Below, piece after piece: positions 25,272 to 34,417 of a stretch of 49,452 bases of DNA. The stretch covers positions 1 to 49,452 of the forward strand of contig JBJKSX010000035.1 of assembly GCA_046703545.1 (NCBI GenBank), read 5' to 3'. Made by a program: the position numbers and the translations under genes. The notes beneath the pieces were generated by a model that did not search any database, was not told the DNA's origin, and saw only the letters and a list, made by a program, of their open reading frames with translations. The DNA is from JAJZOM01 sp046703545 (GTDB lineage Archaea; Thermoplasmatota; Thermoplasmata; Thermoplasmatales; Thermoplasmataceae). The first letter of the stretch is position 1, and every line of letters starts with the position of its first letter.

Positions 25272-26039
25272 ATGCCGGATCAGCATGAAGCATTTGACAA
25301 CTCCAGCCACCTGGACTTCTCCAACATAGATGCGGTTCTAATAGACCTCGATGACACACTGATTGAATACAGGGAATCCTGCATTGCCGGGCTGGCAAAT
25401 GTCAGCAGAGCAATGCCAGAGCTGGCAGATGTTGATTTGGCTTCACTTGAACATGACTTCAGGCTGATTCTCAGAGACAACCTGCCCTATCTCCTGGACA
25501 GAAAACTCACACTGGGCCAGGAGAGAAGGCTGAGGATAAAGACCCTTCTTTCCAGGCACGGAATGAATGTGAATGATGAGCTCCTTGAGAAAATCGACAG
25601 GGATTTTCAGGATGGTTTCATAAACTCCAGAAATGTGATTGAGGGTGCAGAGAACCTCCTGAAGTTCTGCAAGGTCAGGGGCATCAAAGTTGCGGTGGTG
25701 ACCAATGGTGAAGAGGGCATGCAGAGGGCTGCCCTGAAAAAATTTTCACTTGACAGTTACGTGGATTACCTGGTGACTCCTGCTTCTTCAGCTGAGATCA
25801 AGCCCAGCGGGGATATCTTCCGAAGGGCCCTTTCACTCACTGGCGCAGACCCCAGCCGGACCCTGATGATAGGCGACACATACCAGCGTGACATAGTGGG
25901 TGCACTTGATTCCGGGATCAAGCCAGTGTGGCTCAATAGAATGGGAGACAGGATGCCCGAAGACCAAAGGGTTGTGATGGTAAGGTCCCTCAGGGAACTT
26001 CCCATCAATGAACAGGGGGATGGGCATACTGTCAGTTGA
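25272..26039 (+). CDS. HAD superfamily hydrolase
   Basis: Phosphatase of the haloacid dehalogenase superfamily, 255 residues. Motif I is VLIDLDDTL with D25 and D27, motif II VVTNGEEG, motif III Lys in EIKPSGDIF, motif IV MIGDTYQRDIVGA. A helical cap sits between motifs I and II, as in phosphoglycolate phosphatase or YjjG-type nucleotidases. Its 3' end overlaps the next gene by 32 bases, so the two are translated from one transcript. Substrate unknown; the partner suggests a phosphate ester or nucleotide. Confidence 0.9.
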   Translation: MPDQHEAFDNSSHLDFSNIDAVLIDLDDTLIEYRESCIAGLANVSRAMPELADVDLASLEHDFRLILRDNLPYLLDRKLTLGQERRLRIKTLLSRHGMNVNDELLEKIDRDFQDGFINSRNVIEGAENLLKFCKVRGIKVAVVTNGEEGMQRAALKKFSLDSYVDYLVTPASSAEIKPSGDIFRRALSLTGADPSRTLMIGDTYQRDIVGALDSGIKPVWLNRMGDRMPEDQRVVMVRSLRELPINEQGDGHTVS

Positions 26040-27321
26040 TCTCGGCAGTGAAAAGCTTGAGAGGCTGATCTCTGCAAACCGCCTGGAGGAAGGGATGCCA
26101 TTGGTTCGTCCCGCCTATGGAGAAGGCTCAATAGCAGACATCCCTGGGTACGTTAAGGGCTCACTCGGGATTTCCCCCAGGAGAAACCTCCCCGATATGA
26201 TGAAATCCTCCATGGAGGAGGTTGACCACATGGTCTTCTTCCTCCTGGACGGCTTCGGCCACAGCACCATAAAGTACCTTCTTGAAAACTACGGCGCCGG
26301 GAACACAGAAAGATTCCTGAAGGAGAGCGATTATACGCCTGTCACAAGCGTATTTCCTTCCACAACTTCAACCGCAACAGTCACCTACCAGACTGACCTG
26401 CATCCAATAGAGCACGGCATAATAGGCTATATTTCCTATCTTTCAGAACTTGGGACCATGGGAAACATGATAACCCTAGACCCGCTTGGGATGCCGGGAC
26501 GCTCTTTGCTGGATGGGGGATGGAGTGTCCCGTCCATCGACGAGAGTGGAACAATTTATCACGAGCTGGAATCCAACCGAATTTCAGCCCATCTTTACCT
26601 TCCCAATGCAATAAAGAACAGCGGCATGACCAGAATTACCGGCAGGGGCTCAATCCTGAACCCATATTTCACCCTGTCACAGATGATGACCAAGTTGAGG
26701 AGAAACCTGGAAAACACTGGCAGAAAGACTTTCCATTACTGCTATATCTCCAGTGTTGACACATTGTCGCACAAGGTGGGCCCATATACAGAAGACACCG
26801 CAATGAACGTGGAATCCATCTTCCACCTGATAAATGAGCAATTCATCAACCGGGCAAGGCCGGAAGGGAGAATGGGGATAGCCATCTCCGCTGACCACGG
26901 GCATACGGTGATTCCACACCAAAATGTGTCTGATGTTAGGGATGATGTAGCGCTGTCTGGCATGTTGAGAACCCCGGTTGGCGGCGATTTCAGGGCCCCG
27001 ATCCTGAGGATAATTGAGGGAAAGGCTGACCAGGCAATGGAACATCTGGAGCATGCCTACGGAGAAGACTACCTCATAAAGACTGGCAGGGATGTCATCG
27101 CGGGAGGCATTTATGGCAAGGGAACTGTTTCACCTGAGAACTCCGACAGGTTCGGGGATATAGTTATGTTCCCAAAGGGAAATGCAGGCATGTTTGATTC
27201 CGCCCTTGGTGCACTGGACCCCAGAATGAGGGGATTTGACATGATTGGAATGCATGGGGGTCTCAGCCAGGAAGAAATGATAGTGCCCTTCATGACCAGG
27301 TATATGAACAGCAAAAAATAG
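26008..27321 (+). CDS. alkaline-phosphatase superfamily phosphodiesterase (NPP/type I PDE-like)
   Basis: 437 residues of the metal-dependent phosphodiesterase/nucleotide pyrophosphatase branch. Metal ligand Asp in MVFFLLDGFGHST, the Thr nucleophile region VFPSTTSTATVTY followed by HPIEHGIIGY, SADHGHTVIP with metal Asp and His, and a C-terminal MHGGLSQEEM with the last His. No signal peptide, so it is cytoplasmic. ATG 26020 is an alternative start. Translationally linked to the HAD gene. Possible role in nucleotide or phosphoester turnover, or as a phosphoglycerate-mutase-like enzyme; uncertain. Confidence 0.85.
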   Translation: MNRGMGILSVDLGSEKLERLISANRLEEGMPLVRPAYGEGSIADIPGYVKGSLGISPRRNLPDMMKSSMEEVDHMVFFLLDGFGHSTIKYLLENYGAGNTERFLKESDYTPVTSVFPSTTSTATVTYQTDLHPIEHGIIGYISYLSELGTMGNMITLDPLGMPGRSLLDGGWSVPSIDESGTIYHELESNRISAHLYLPNAIKNSGMTRITGRGSILNPYFTLSQMMTKLRRNLENTGRKTFHYCYISSVDTLSHKVGPYTEDTAMNVESIFHLINEQFINRARPEGRMGIAISADHGHTVIPHQNVSDVRDDVALSGMLRTPVGGDFRAPILRIIEGKADQAMEHLEHAYGEDYLIKTGRDVIAGGIYGKGTVSPENSDRFGDIVMFPKGNAGMFDSALGALDPRMRGFDMIGMHGGLSQEEMIVPFMTRYMNSKK

Positions 27322-27340
27322 AAGGGCATCTTGGATGATT

Positions 27341-27847
27341 TTACTGCAGGTGTGCCTCAAGAAGCCATAGGTGCTTGTCCGCAGTGCGGGATATTTCAGT
27401 GTAGAGATCCGACGTGGACTGGTCACCCAATTCCGCGGTGCTGTCTATCATTTCCCGCACCCTCCTTGCGTACAGGGAATATGCCTTTACAAGTTCCCTG
27501 ACATGGTCCATGCCATCAGAGGTCTGGCACTGGTATTCGGGCAGATATGAGTTCTTGGCAGCCATCCTGGCTGTTCCCATGGCGTATCCTCCCAGGGCTG
27601 TTGCCCTTTCCGCGATGGTGTCCACAAATTCCTGGATTCCTTCTGCCAGCTCATCAAACAGAATGTGCAGCTGGTGGAAGTTCACGCCCTTCACATTCCA
27701 GTGAGCCTGCTTTATCTGGGTGTACAGGTCAGACGTAGCAGCCAGGTCAACGTTGAGTATATCGATGATGTCTTTCCTGGATTTCTTTGGAATGTCAATG
27801 CTTGTCTGGAAGTTTATTTCCTTCTGGGATTTTTCTTTGTTTGCCAT
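27341..27847 (-). CDS. Dps-like ferritin family protein
   Basis: 168-residue four-helix-bundle protein that stores iron and protects DNA from peroxide. The inter-subunit ferroxidase motif is present: QAHWNVKGVNFHQLH with its histidines, then LFDELAEGIQEFVDTIAER with the acidic ligands. The N-terminus is lysine-rich (MANKEKSQKE), which in other Dps proteins contacts DNA. Faces the phosphodiesterase gene tail to tail. A long hydrophilic tail after the bundle is not unusual. Confidence 0.9.
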   Translation of the reverse strand: MANKEKSQKEINFQTSIDIPKKSRKDIIDILNVDLAATSDLYTQIKQAHWNVKGVNFHQLHILFDELAEGIQEFVDTIAERATALGGYAMGTARMAAKNSYLPEYQCQTSDGMDHVRELVKAYSLYARRVREMIDSTAELGDQSTSDLYTEISRTADKHLWLLEAHLQ

Positions 27848-27998
27848 ACTGAAAATAACCGGGAAGGGTAGTTAAGCGTTATATACAACATGTAACAACA
27901 GTTTTCAGGTGGCCCATTCAGAGAAGGTGGTTAATGCCCCATGATATGCTGCCCCCCATTGCAAAAGCATCTATCTATGTAATCAACATAACCAACAA

Positions 27999-28349
27999 GT
28001 GGAAAAAATGCAGAAAGCACTGTTCTATATCACTGCTGGTGAAAGCGAGAGAGATCGTGCCATAATGGGCCTGAATGTTGCAAGGAGGTCATTTGAGTTC
28101 AAACGTTTTGCAGACGTCAAGGTGATCCTGCAGGGGCCCAGTGAAAAACTCCTTATCGATGAGGATGAGGAGGTCAGGAAGAATGTCAAATACCTCATAA
28201 CCAACAACCTCATAGACTCGGCATGCAGTTTCATGGCCAAGAAACTGAATATCGAGGAGCCCATCACAAAAATGGGCGTGGAACTGAAACCTTCAGGCGA
28301 AAGGCTGGCTGCCTACGTAAACGAAGGGTATGTCCCAATAACCTTCTGA
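27999..28349 (+). CDS. DsrE family protein
   Basis: 116 residues of the DsrE/DsrF-like fold. The N-terminal strand ALFYITAGES with RDRAIMGLNVARR, then DVKVILQGPSEKLL, match the family; a C-terminal Cys-containing helix (DSACSFMAKKLN) carries the only cysteine. Known relatives handle sulfur relay or are of unknown role. The GTG at 27999 or ATG at 28008 may be the start. Converges on the CoA-disulfide-reductase-like gene, a suggestive thiol/sulfur neighbourhood. Confidence 0.78.
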   Translation: MEKMQKALFYITAGESERDRAIMGLNVARRSFEFKRFADVKVILQGPSEKLLIDEDEEVRKNVKYLITNNLIDSACSFMAKKLNIEEPITKMGVELKPSGERLAAYVNEGYVPITF

Positions 28350-28391
28350 TCGGGCCAGAGGGGACTCACAGCCAGTTTGCACCTATACCGC

Positions 28392-29723
28392 CTAGAGCTG
28401 CCTCAACAGGACGTCTGCGGCAACCCCGAGCGGCTCCCACGCAGGGGAAAATGGAGGCGAATATGAGTAATCGATCCTGGTGAGGTCCTCCACCCTCAGC
28501 TTGCTGTACAGGGCGGCTGCAATGACATCCAGCCTTTTGGCCACACCTTCCTTTCCAACAAGCATCCCGCCCAGGAGCCTGTGGGTGTTTTCATCTGCGA
28601 CCAGCTTGATCTTGAGTGCGGCTGCCCCGGGGTAATATGAAGCCCTGGAAGTGGCGAGTATTGAGGCGGACACGGGCCTGAACTTGTTGAGTTTTGCCTG
28701 CTTTTCGTCTAGTCCTGTCCTGCCGATCTCCAGGTCAAACAGCTTGACAACCTCTGTCCCTGCTGTTCCAGCATAGGTGGATCTCCTTCCTGCTGCATTC
28801 TCGCCTGCAATCCTGCCGTTCCTGTTTGAGCCCGTGGCCAGCGGGAAGTAGGTCTCCCTGCCCGTAACAATATTTGTTGTAGTGGCAACGTCGCCCGCCG
28901 CAAACACCTGGGGTGCACTTGTCTGCATCCTTTCATTTACGACTATGGCTCCGGACTTCGCAGTCCTGATTCCCGCCCTGGCGGCAAACTCGCTGTTTGG
29001 AATCACGCCTGTGGCGACAAACACTGCGTCCGTTTCCAGCTTCTCCTTTCCGGCCTTGAGGGAAGTAATTGCACCCTTGCTCTCAGCAACGCCTTCAACA
29101 GGAGAATTAAGGAGAAGCCTCACCCTGTTTCTTTCCAGTTCCTGAGTGATCATGTGGGCGAATTCCTCATCGTAGCCCCTGAGGATATGGTCCGACCTCT
29201 GCACCACGGTAACATCCTTTCCCATATGGGTGAGTGACTCGGCGATCTCCATTCCAACATATCCGGCACCCACAACAGCAATCCTCTGGAAGTCTGCCAT
29301 TGCCTCCTCCAGCGGAAGGAGGTCATCGATATGGCGAAGGGTGAAAACATTGGATTTTCCCCGGAAGATTTCTGGAACGCTTGGCCTTGCCCCGGTTGCG
29401 ATTATGAGCCGGTTGTACTGGTCCGTGAAAGTTTCTCCATTCCTGTTCACCACCACTTCCTTCTTGGAGGTGTCAAGGTTTTCCACCCTGCTCTCCAGCT
29501 GGACGTCGATCTTCCTTTCCGTTATGAATTTGGAAACCGGATAGTGGATGAGATCGTTGAAATCCCTGATGTCTCCGCTGAGGTAGAATGGCATTCCACA
29601 GGCCGAGTATGAAACATGCTTTCCCGCCTCATACACCACCACTTCACTTTCCGGGGCGTACTTTCTGACCCTTGATGCTGCACTCATGCCCGCAGCGTCT
29701 CCGCCTACCACTATGACCCTCAT
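28392..29723 (-). CDS. CoA-disulfide reductase / NAD(P)H oxidase family flavoenzyme
   Basis: FAD-dependent pyridine nucleotide-disulfide oxidoreductase of 443 residues. FAD motif MRVIVVGGDAAGMSAASR, the single redox Cys in SYSACGMPFYLSG, NAD(P) motif IAVVGAGYVGMEIAE, FAD ribityl motif FAAGDVATTTN and a C-terminal dimer domain ending YSPPFSPAWEPL. Single-Cys members reduce CoA disulfide, persulfides or oxygen; this one cannot be placed more precisely. ATG 29723 is preferred: a TATA-like CATAAATACG lies about 30 nt upstream. Confidence 0.9.
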   Translation of the reverse strand: MRVIVVGGDAAGMSAASRVRKYAPESEVVVYEAGKHVSYSACGMPFYLSGDIRDFNDLIHYPVSKFITERKIDVQLESRVENLDTSKKEVVVNRNGETFTDQYNRLIIATGARPSVPEIFRGKSNVFTLRHIDDLLPLEEAMADFQRIAVVGAGYVGMEIAESLTHMGKDVTVVQRSDHILRGYDEEFAHMITQELERNRVRLLLNSPVEGVAESKGAITSLKAGKEKLETDAVFVATGVIPNSEFAARAGIRTAKSGAIVVNERMQTSAPQVFAAGDVATTTNIVTGRETYFPLATGSNRNGRIAGENAAGRRSTYAGTAGTEVVKLFDLEIGRTGLDEKQAKLNKFRPVSASILATSRASYYPGAAALKIKLVADENTHRLLGGMLVGKEGVAKRLDVIAAALYSKLRVEDLTRIDYSYSPPFSPAWEPLGVAADVLLRQL

Positions 29724-29865
29724 GTTGTTCCCGGTACATGTTAGAGGATTCACGTATTTATGCAATGCCCGTGTGGCGCATTTCAGCGTCCCGGGTCTGT
29801 TCTGGCGTTCATAAAAGGAAAAGCATTTAAATTAATCTCAGGGCTACATAAAAGGCTGGAATCAA

Positions 29866-30348
29866 ATGGAGGAGGGAAAGAAGGAGAACTTTCTGACGGT
29901 GCTGGTTTCCAATATAATCAGGATCTTCAAGTTCGGCCTGGTGGGAATCTGCACTTTCGGGATAGAGGAGACGGTCATATTCATAGGCTTCACCCTCTAC
30001 GGCTATGCCCATTACGCCCTTCCCATCAATGCCGTATCCATTGTGTCCAGCGTTACAGTGAGCTTCCTCTTCAATGAGAACTGGACAGTGAGGCACGAGG
30101 GTTTTCATGGGGGTGAAATACTTGGGCTTCTATGGAGATGGCTGAAATTCCAGGGGGTCTACGTTGCGGGAAGCCTTCTTGGCCTTTATGTGCAGCTGAC
30201 GGTCTATTACCATTACGGAATCCACCCTGTGTTTGCCAACATGCTGGGTGCTCTTGCAGGGTACCCCCTGAACTACTTCTCTACGATGATATTTGTCTGG
30301 AAGATAAAATTCTGGAAGCCCCCGAAATACACCGACGGAAAGCCATGA
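29866..30348 (+). CDS. GtrA family membrane protein
   Basis: 160 residues with four hydrophobic helices, GtrA-like (proposed flippase for polyprenyl-phosphate-linked sugars). FGLVGICTFGIEETVIF, a gap, SVTVSFLFNENWTVRH and the closing LAGYPLNYFSTMIFVWK are family hallmarks. TATA-like CATTTAAATTAATC lies about 35 nt before ATG 29866. A partner glycosyltransferase is not adjacent; the family 2 enzyme at 10420-11085 is 19 kb away. Probably in cell-surface glycan building. Confidence 0.85.
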   Translation: MEEGKKENFLTVLVSNIIRIFKFGLVGICTFGIEETVIFIGFTLYGYAHYALPINAVSIVSSVTVSFLFNENWTVRHEGFHGGEILGLLWRWLKFQGVYVAGSLLGLYVQLTVYYHYGIHPVFANMLGALAGYPLNYFSTMIFVWKIKFWKPPKYTDGKP

Positions 30349-30351
30349 CCC

Positions 30352-30777
30352 CTATGCTTTCCCCCTGGTTCCGGAACCGCTGAGAAACCATTTCATTGAC
30401 TCGTCAAGCTCCTCCTTGAGCTCATAGTACCTGGACTGGTTGATCTCGCCGGAGATGAGCTTCAGGTCTATTGCCTTGAGCTGGTTCCCGTAATCCTCCA
30501 TTCCCTGTTTACGGTAGTCCTCAATGAAAGATGGAAGCGAATTGTAGAAATATGTGCCGGTGGGGGAGAGCTTGAATTCCACCCTGGGCCGCCTTCCCCC
30601 AGTCACCCAGATCTTCTCCAGCGCCCCATAGGCGAGCATTTCCTTGATGTGCTTGTCCACGGCCTGCCTGGTTATGCCAAGTTTCTCCGCTATTTCATCC
30701 GGAGACATGGGCCTCTCGAGCATGGCTGAGAGGGTCAACTTCGTTTCAGAAGTGAGCCTATGCACAATTTCATCCAT
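30352..30777 (-). CDS. HTH transcriptional regulator with C-terminal SHOCT-like motif
   Basis: 141 residues from ATG 30777. An ArsR/MarR-like winged helix fills the first half (MSPDEIAEKLGITRQAVDKH as the HTH, then a wing around GGRRPRVEFKLSPTG). The last 40 residues include LKAIDLKLISGEINQSRYYE, a short oligomerisation (SHOCT-type) helix pair. The same type of motif opens the divergent bactofilin-like protein, 146 bases away. The longer frame to 30924 would run through the other gene's promoter and is unlikely. Probably controls the divergent gene and itself. Confidence 0.75.
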   Translation of the reverse strand: MDEIVHRLTSETKLTLSAMLERPMSPDEIAEKLGITRQAVDKHIKEMLAYGALEKIWVTGGRRPRVEFKLSPTGTYFYNSLPSFIEDYRKQGMEDYGNQLKAIDLKLISGEINQSRYYELKEELDESMKWFLSGSGTRGKA

Positions 30778-30887
30778 TGCTGAACAAGCATTATTGGGAA
30801 TTTGAACTTTTTGGTTGTTTTTATGAACCCATATTTTGCATGACTCAATTTCCTGTTTGATGCATTTAAATAATTTCTTCAAAATAA

Positions 30888-30896
30888 TTATAAATA
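30888..30896 (+). promoter_or_regulatory. TATA-like box of the bactofilin-like gene
   Basis: TTATAAATA, 28-36 nt before ATG 30924. A second A/T box for the divergent regulator lies near 30864-30874 (ATTTAAAT on the minus strand). Confidence 0.45.
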
Positions 30897-30923
30897 TCCT
30901 GGCAGGATAAACAGTTGATAGCA

Positions 30924-31805
30924 ATGGAAGACAAGTACATTGAAGAATTGAAGAAGAAGCTGGAAAGCGGGGAAATCAGCCAGGAGCTCTTTGACGAGAT
31001 AGCCAGGAGATGGGATTCAGGCAGTGGGGACAAAGCAGATGACCAGGATGATGAAACGGCCGATTCCGAAACAAGAAAGGGTACCACCAAGATATCCGGG
31101 TCCGGGCACCTGTCCAGTGTCACATCCGAGTACCTGAGAATATCTGGCTCAGGCAATGTTTCAGGCAAGGTCAACGTGGACAATATGTCGGTTTCCGGCA
31201 GCGCAAAAATTGAGGATGACATATTCGTGGCGCAGTCCCTTGAGGCATCAGGATCTCTCAGAGCCGCAAAGGGGATAGAAGCAGAGACAATTGAGGCATC
31301 AGGCTCATTGAGGGCTGGAAGCATCAAGGCTGGAACCATCGACACTTCAGGTTCGCTGAGGGTTGAAACGGACATTGTTGCGAGGGAACTTGACAGCTCC
31401 GGTTCATGCCAGGCATCAAGCATCACCATAGATCAGCTGGACAGTTCTGGTTCAATTGAGGCGGAAACCATCAAAGGCAAGGATATAGAAATATCCGGTT
31501 CCATCAGGGCAGGAACCGTTGAATGTGAAACGTTCAGCATGTCCATAGACGGAGTTTCCCACAGGAACTCGATAGGGAAGCTCGATGCCAAGGAAGTGAA
31601 GATCGCATCAAGAAGGAGATTTTTCAAGAGCACCGTTGATATTGACGAGATCAGCTGCAGGGAGGGCTACCTGGAATCTGTCAAGGCAAAAAAGGTCATT
31701 GCGGATGAGGTTGTTGTGGGGGACGGTTGTGTCATTGACTATGTGGAGGCCAGGGTCATAAAGACATCGGGAGACGCAGTGATAAAAGAAAAAAAAGTGT
31801 TGTGA
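30924..31805 (+). CDS. bactofilin-like polymer-forming protein with N-terminal SHOCT-like motif
   Basis: 293 residues. The N-terminus (about 3-28, YIEELKKKLESGEISQELFD) is a SHOCT-type motif, then an acidic linker (DDQDDETADSET). From about 55 to 200 there are about ten repeats of 15-20 residues with a shared SGS or SGSL core (ISGSG, VSGSAK, ASGSLRA, TSGSLRV, SSGSIEA), the pattern of a right-handed beta-helix as in bactofilins and the Bacillus YhbE/YhbF proteins. A less regular strand-rich end closes it. No signal peptide. Could form cytoplasmic filaments or scaffolds. Start ATG 30924; an ATG at 30915 adds three residues. Confidence 0.78.
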   Translation: MEDKYIEELKKKLESGEISQELFDEIARRWDSGSGDKADDQDDETADSETRKGTTKISGSGHLSSVTSEYLRISGSGNVSGKVNVDNMSVSGSAKIEDDIFVAQSLEASGSLRAAKGIEAETIEASGSLRAGSIKAGTIDTSGSLRVETDIVARELDSSGSCQASSITIDQLDSSGSIEAETIKGKDIEISGSIRAGTVECETFSMSIDGVSHRNSIGKLDAKEVKIASRRRFFKSTVDIDEISCREGYLESVKAKKVIADEVVVGDGCVIDYVEARVIKTSGDAVIKEKKVL

Positions 31806-31808
31806 GAA

Positions 31809-32411
31809 TCAATGGCTCAGTTCTGCCATTGATTCTGCCTCTTCAAGGCCTTTCTCGAAGGCCTTGAGGTTTATGTCCAGGGCCCTTCCCCTGAATGTTA
31901 TGCCGATCTGCTCCCTCACTTTTTCCCTGTCAAGGGGGAGCCATCCCAGGCCCATGATGAAACCAAGCAGGGCAGTGTTTGCCGTCTTTGAGTTTCCAAG
32001 GCTGTTTGCAATCGCAAGTGCATCAATGGACCTCACCTCGAAATTCTCGGAGAGTTCCGAAATGACATGTTCTACATCAGGGTATTCCTGGTGGTGGATG
32101 CTGAGTGAGACTGGAACAAGCTTTTCCCTGCTCAGTACAAGCCTGGAGCCTTTTGCTGCCCTTGATACCGCCCTTCTGGCCTCAATGGGTTCAGTGCCAA
32201 TTGTGAGGTCCACTTCACCGGTGGGTATGATGGGGGCGTGGAAATTCCCAATCCTGACATCAACCGAAACAGCACCGCCTCTCTGAGCAAGCCCATGGAT
32301 CTCTGACATCACTGCCTTTTCGCCCTGAAGGATTGCAGCCTGTGAAATGAGCAGCCCAAGGGTGACAACCCCCTGGCCTCCCACTCCAGCTATGACGATA
32401 TTAGTTTGCAT
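31809..32411 (-). CDS. iorB: indolepyruvate:ferredoxin oxidoreductase, beta subunit
   Basis: Gamma-domain-like subunit of 200 residues of the enzyme that oxidatively decarboxylates aryl-2-oxoacids to aryl-acetyl-CoA with ferredoxin reduction. NIVIAGVGGQGVVTLG and MSEIHGLAQRGGAVS are family signatures. Its start lies inside the 3' end of iorA (11-base overlap), so the two are cotranslated. Ends 4 bases after the convergent bactofilin-like gene. Confidence 0.93.
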   Translation of the reverse strand: MQTNIVIAGVGGQGVVTLGLLISQAAILQGEKAVMSEIHGLAQRGGAVSVDVRIGNFHAPIIPTGEVDLTIGTEPIEARRAVSRAAKGSRLVLSREKLVPVSLSIHHQEYPDVEHVISELSENFEVRSIDALAIANSLGNSKTANTALLGFIMGLGWLPLDREKVREQIGITFRGRALDINLKAFEKGLEEAESMAELSH

Positions 32412-34278
32412 CTGGAATCACCTCTATGGCTCTGTATGGGCACACATACGGCTGTGTGCACACCCCGCATCCGTCGCACAGGACCGGGTCAATGACAGCT
32501 TTCCCATTCTCTATTGATATGGCAGGGCAAGCGAAATCCTCCACACACTTGAAGCATGATGCACACTTCTCCGTGATCACCTGTGCCTTTGGCAGGGGGC
32601 CCTCCTTCTTCATCCTGTTGTCCCTGAGAATTGCGCATTCCCTCTTGGCTATGACAACAGCCACCCCATCGTGCTTCAGCCCGCCCATTATGGCGGCCAG
32701 AGTTTCCTTGAGATCGTATGGGTCAACCGTCTTCACGTATTCAACTCCAAGGGATTCCACCACTTTTTGTATGGAAATGTTCCTTGCGTTCCCGGGTGCC
32801 AGGTTCAGCGGCGTGCCCGGGTTTGGCTGCCTTCCAGTCATTGCTGTGACATCATTGTCCATGATGACAACCAGCATCCTTGAGTTATTCTTCACGGCAT
32901 TCACAAGCGGTGGGATTCCGGCATGGAAGAATGTTGAGTCGCCGATGAAGGATATTGGCATCTGGTCGGTTGATTTTGCAATTCCTATTGCGGCTCCAAT
33001 GGACCCGCCCATCTCTATGAGGAGATCCGCCTCCTGGAATGGCTCATAGTTTCCCAGAGAGTAGCAACCGATGTCAGAAGAGTAAACAGGATCTATCCTG
33101 GCCATCTTCACGGCCCTCTTGACAGCGAAATAAGTTGCCCTGTGGGGGCATCCCGCACAGAGGACAGGGGCTCTTGAAGGGAGCTCCATCCTGTCTTCAA
33201 ACAGGTTCTTTTCCCTGACCGTGTATCCCAGAATTGATGAGAGTGAAACTTCCAGAGTGTCGGGAGAGGTTTCATGGCTCATTGGAACCAGTCCATCCAT
33301 TTTTCCCCGCACATTTACACCCGGCATCTTCATCTGGACAAGGTTCCTGACATCGGATTCGATTATGGGGTCAACCTCCTCCACAACAATCACGGTCCTG
33401 TGCCTGCTGAGGAAGTCAAGGACAAGCTCTTCCGGAATGGGGTTGGTGAGTCCCAGTTTCAGGATCTCGGGATTTGCCCCGTTCTTGTAGAGGACATCCT
33501 TCGTTACATTGTATGCCTCCCCTGATGTGATTATTCCAATATCGGATTTGCTGTCTCCTTCCAGCCTGTTGAGTGGAGACCTGCTTCCCAGGTTTCTCAC
33601 ATTGTCCATCTTCTGAATCAGCTCATCCTTGTACCTGTACGCATTCACCGGGAGTGAGACATAGCTTCTTCCGCCCTTGTCAAGATGGCCTGCGTGGTCT
33701 ATGCCCATTACCTCACCAAGTTCCACCTCAGCACGCATGTGGCTTATTCTGGTGGTGGTCCTGAACAGCACAGGTAGGTTCTCCATGGCGGAGAGCTTCA
33801 CAGCTTCCAGGATGAAGTCCTTTGCCTCCTGCGGGTTGGAAGGCTCAATAACAGGTATGTGTGCAAGATGGCCGTAATGCCTGTTGTCCTGCTCATTCTG
33901 GGATGAAAACATGGAAGGGTCGTCTGCTGACATTATCACCATGGGCCCTTTCACGCCAGTGTATGAAATGCTCATAAGAACATCGGATGCGACGTTTAGG
34001 CCAACGTGCTTCATGAAAACAAATGACTTCAGGCCGGAGGCGGAAGCGGCAAAAGCGGTCTCCATGGCAACCTTTTCGTTGACGGAGAATTCAAATTTCA
34101 GCCCTGCCTTTCCGCCTATCTCGTACAGCACATCGCCCACTTCACTGGAGGGTGTGCCTGGATAGGTGGAGGCAACTGCAATGCCGGCTTCTATGACGCC
34201 CCTTGCTATGGCCTCATTTCCAAGCAGGAACAGCCTGTCTCCTGCTTTTCCAGTAATGAGGGGTTCGTAAGTTGTCAT
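32401..34278 (-). CDS. iorA: indolepyruvate:ferredoxin oxidoreductase, alpha subunit
   Basis: 625 residues, the usual length. The N-terminal pyrimidine-binding domain holds VASTYPGTPSSEVGD. The TPP-binding domain carries CAGCPHRATYF and FIGDSTFFHAGIPPLV with VVIMDNDVTAMTG. The C-terminus is a two-cluster ferredoxin: CASCFKCVEDFACP and CDGCGVCTQPYVCP. Reaction: aryl-2-oxoacid (from Trp, Phe, Tyr) plus CoA to aryl-acetyl-CoA, CO2 and reduced ferredoxin, in the cytoplasm. The ADP-forming acyl-CoA synthetase genes upstream would then turn the thioester into ATP. Confidence 0.95.
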   Translation of the reverse strand: MTTYEPLITGKAGDRLFLLGNEAIARGVIEAGIAVASTYPGTPSSEVGDVLYEIGGKAGLKFEFSVNEKVAMETAFAASASGLKSFVFMKHVGLNVASDVLMSISYTGVKGPMVIMSADDPSMFSSQNEQDNRHYGHLAHIPVIEPSNPQEAKDFILEAVKLSAMENLPVLFRTTTRISHMRAEVELGEVMGIDHAGHLDKGGRSYVSLPVNAYRYKDELIQKMDNVRNLGSRSPLNRLEGDSKSDIGIITSGEAYNVTKDVLYKNGANPEILKLGLTNPIPEELVLDFLSRHRTVIVVEEVDPIIESDVRNLVQMKMPGVNVRGKMDGLVPMSHETSPDTLEVSLSSILGYTVREKNLFEDRMELPSRAPVLCAGCPHRATYFAVKRAVKMARIDPVYSSDIGCYSLGNYEPFQEADLLIEMGGSIGAAIGIAKSTDQMPISFIGDSTFFHAGIPPLVNAVKNNSRMLVVIMDNDVTAMTGRQPNPGTPLNLAPGNARNISIQKVVESLGVEYVKTVDPYDLKETLAAIMGGLKHDGVAVVIAKRECAILRDNRMKKEGPLPKAQVITEKCASCFKCVEDFACPAISIENGKAVIDPVLCDGCGVCTQPYVCPYRAIEVIPDAN

Positions 34279-34417
34279 AATTATTACCTACTAATGATGT
34301 ACAATAACCCATATCAAATATTACCCTGAAATCTAAGCGATGTCAATGAGTAGCAGAGGCTAGAAAATGCGAATTCCGTTTTAAAATAATACTATAAAGA
34401 TATTTACTGTTTGGCCC

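Noticed and set aside
30778..30924. N-terminal extension of the HTH regulator
   Set aside because: The extra residues are Lys/Ile-rich, unlike a winged helix, and the DNA holds the promoter of the divergent gene.
30925..31600. The SGS-repeat coding region taken for a DNA repeat or CRISPR-like array
   Set aside because: Repeats are degenerate at the DNA level and keep a continuous reading frame; they are protein beta-helix repeats. No CRISPR array is seen in the window.
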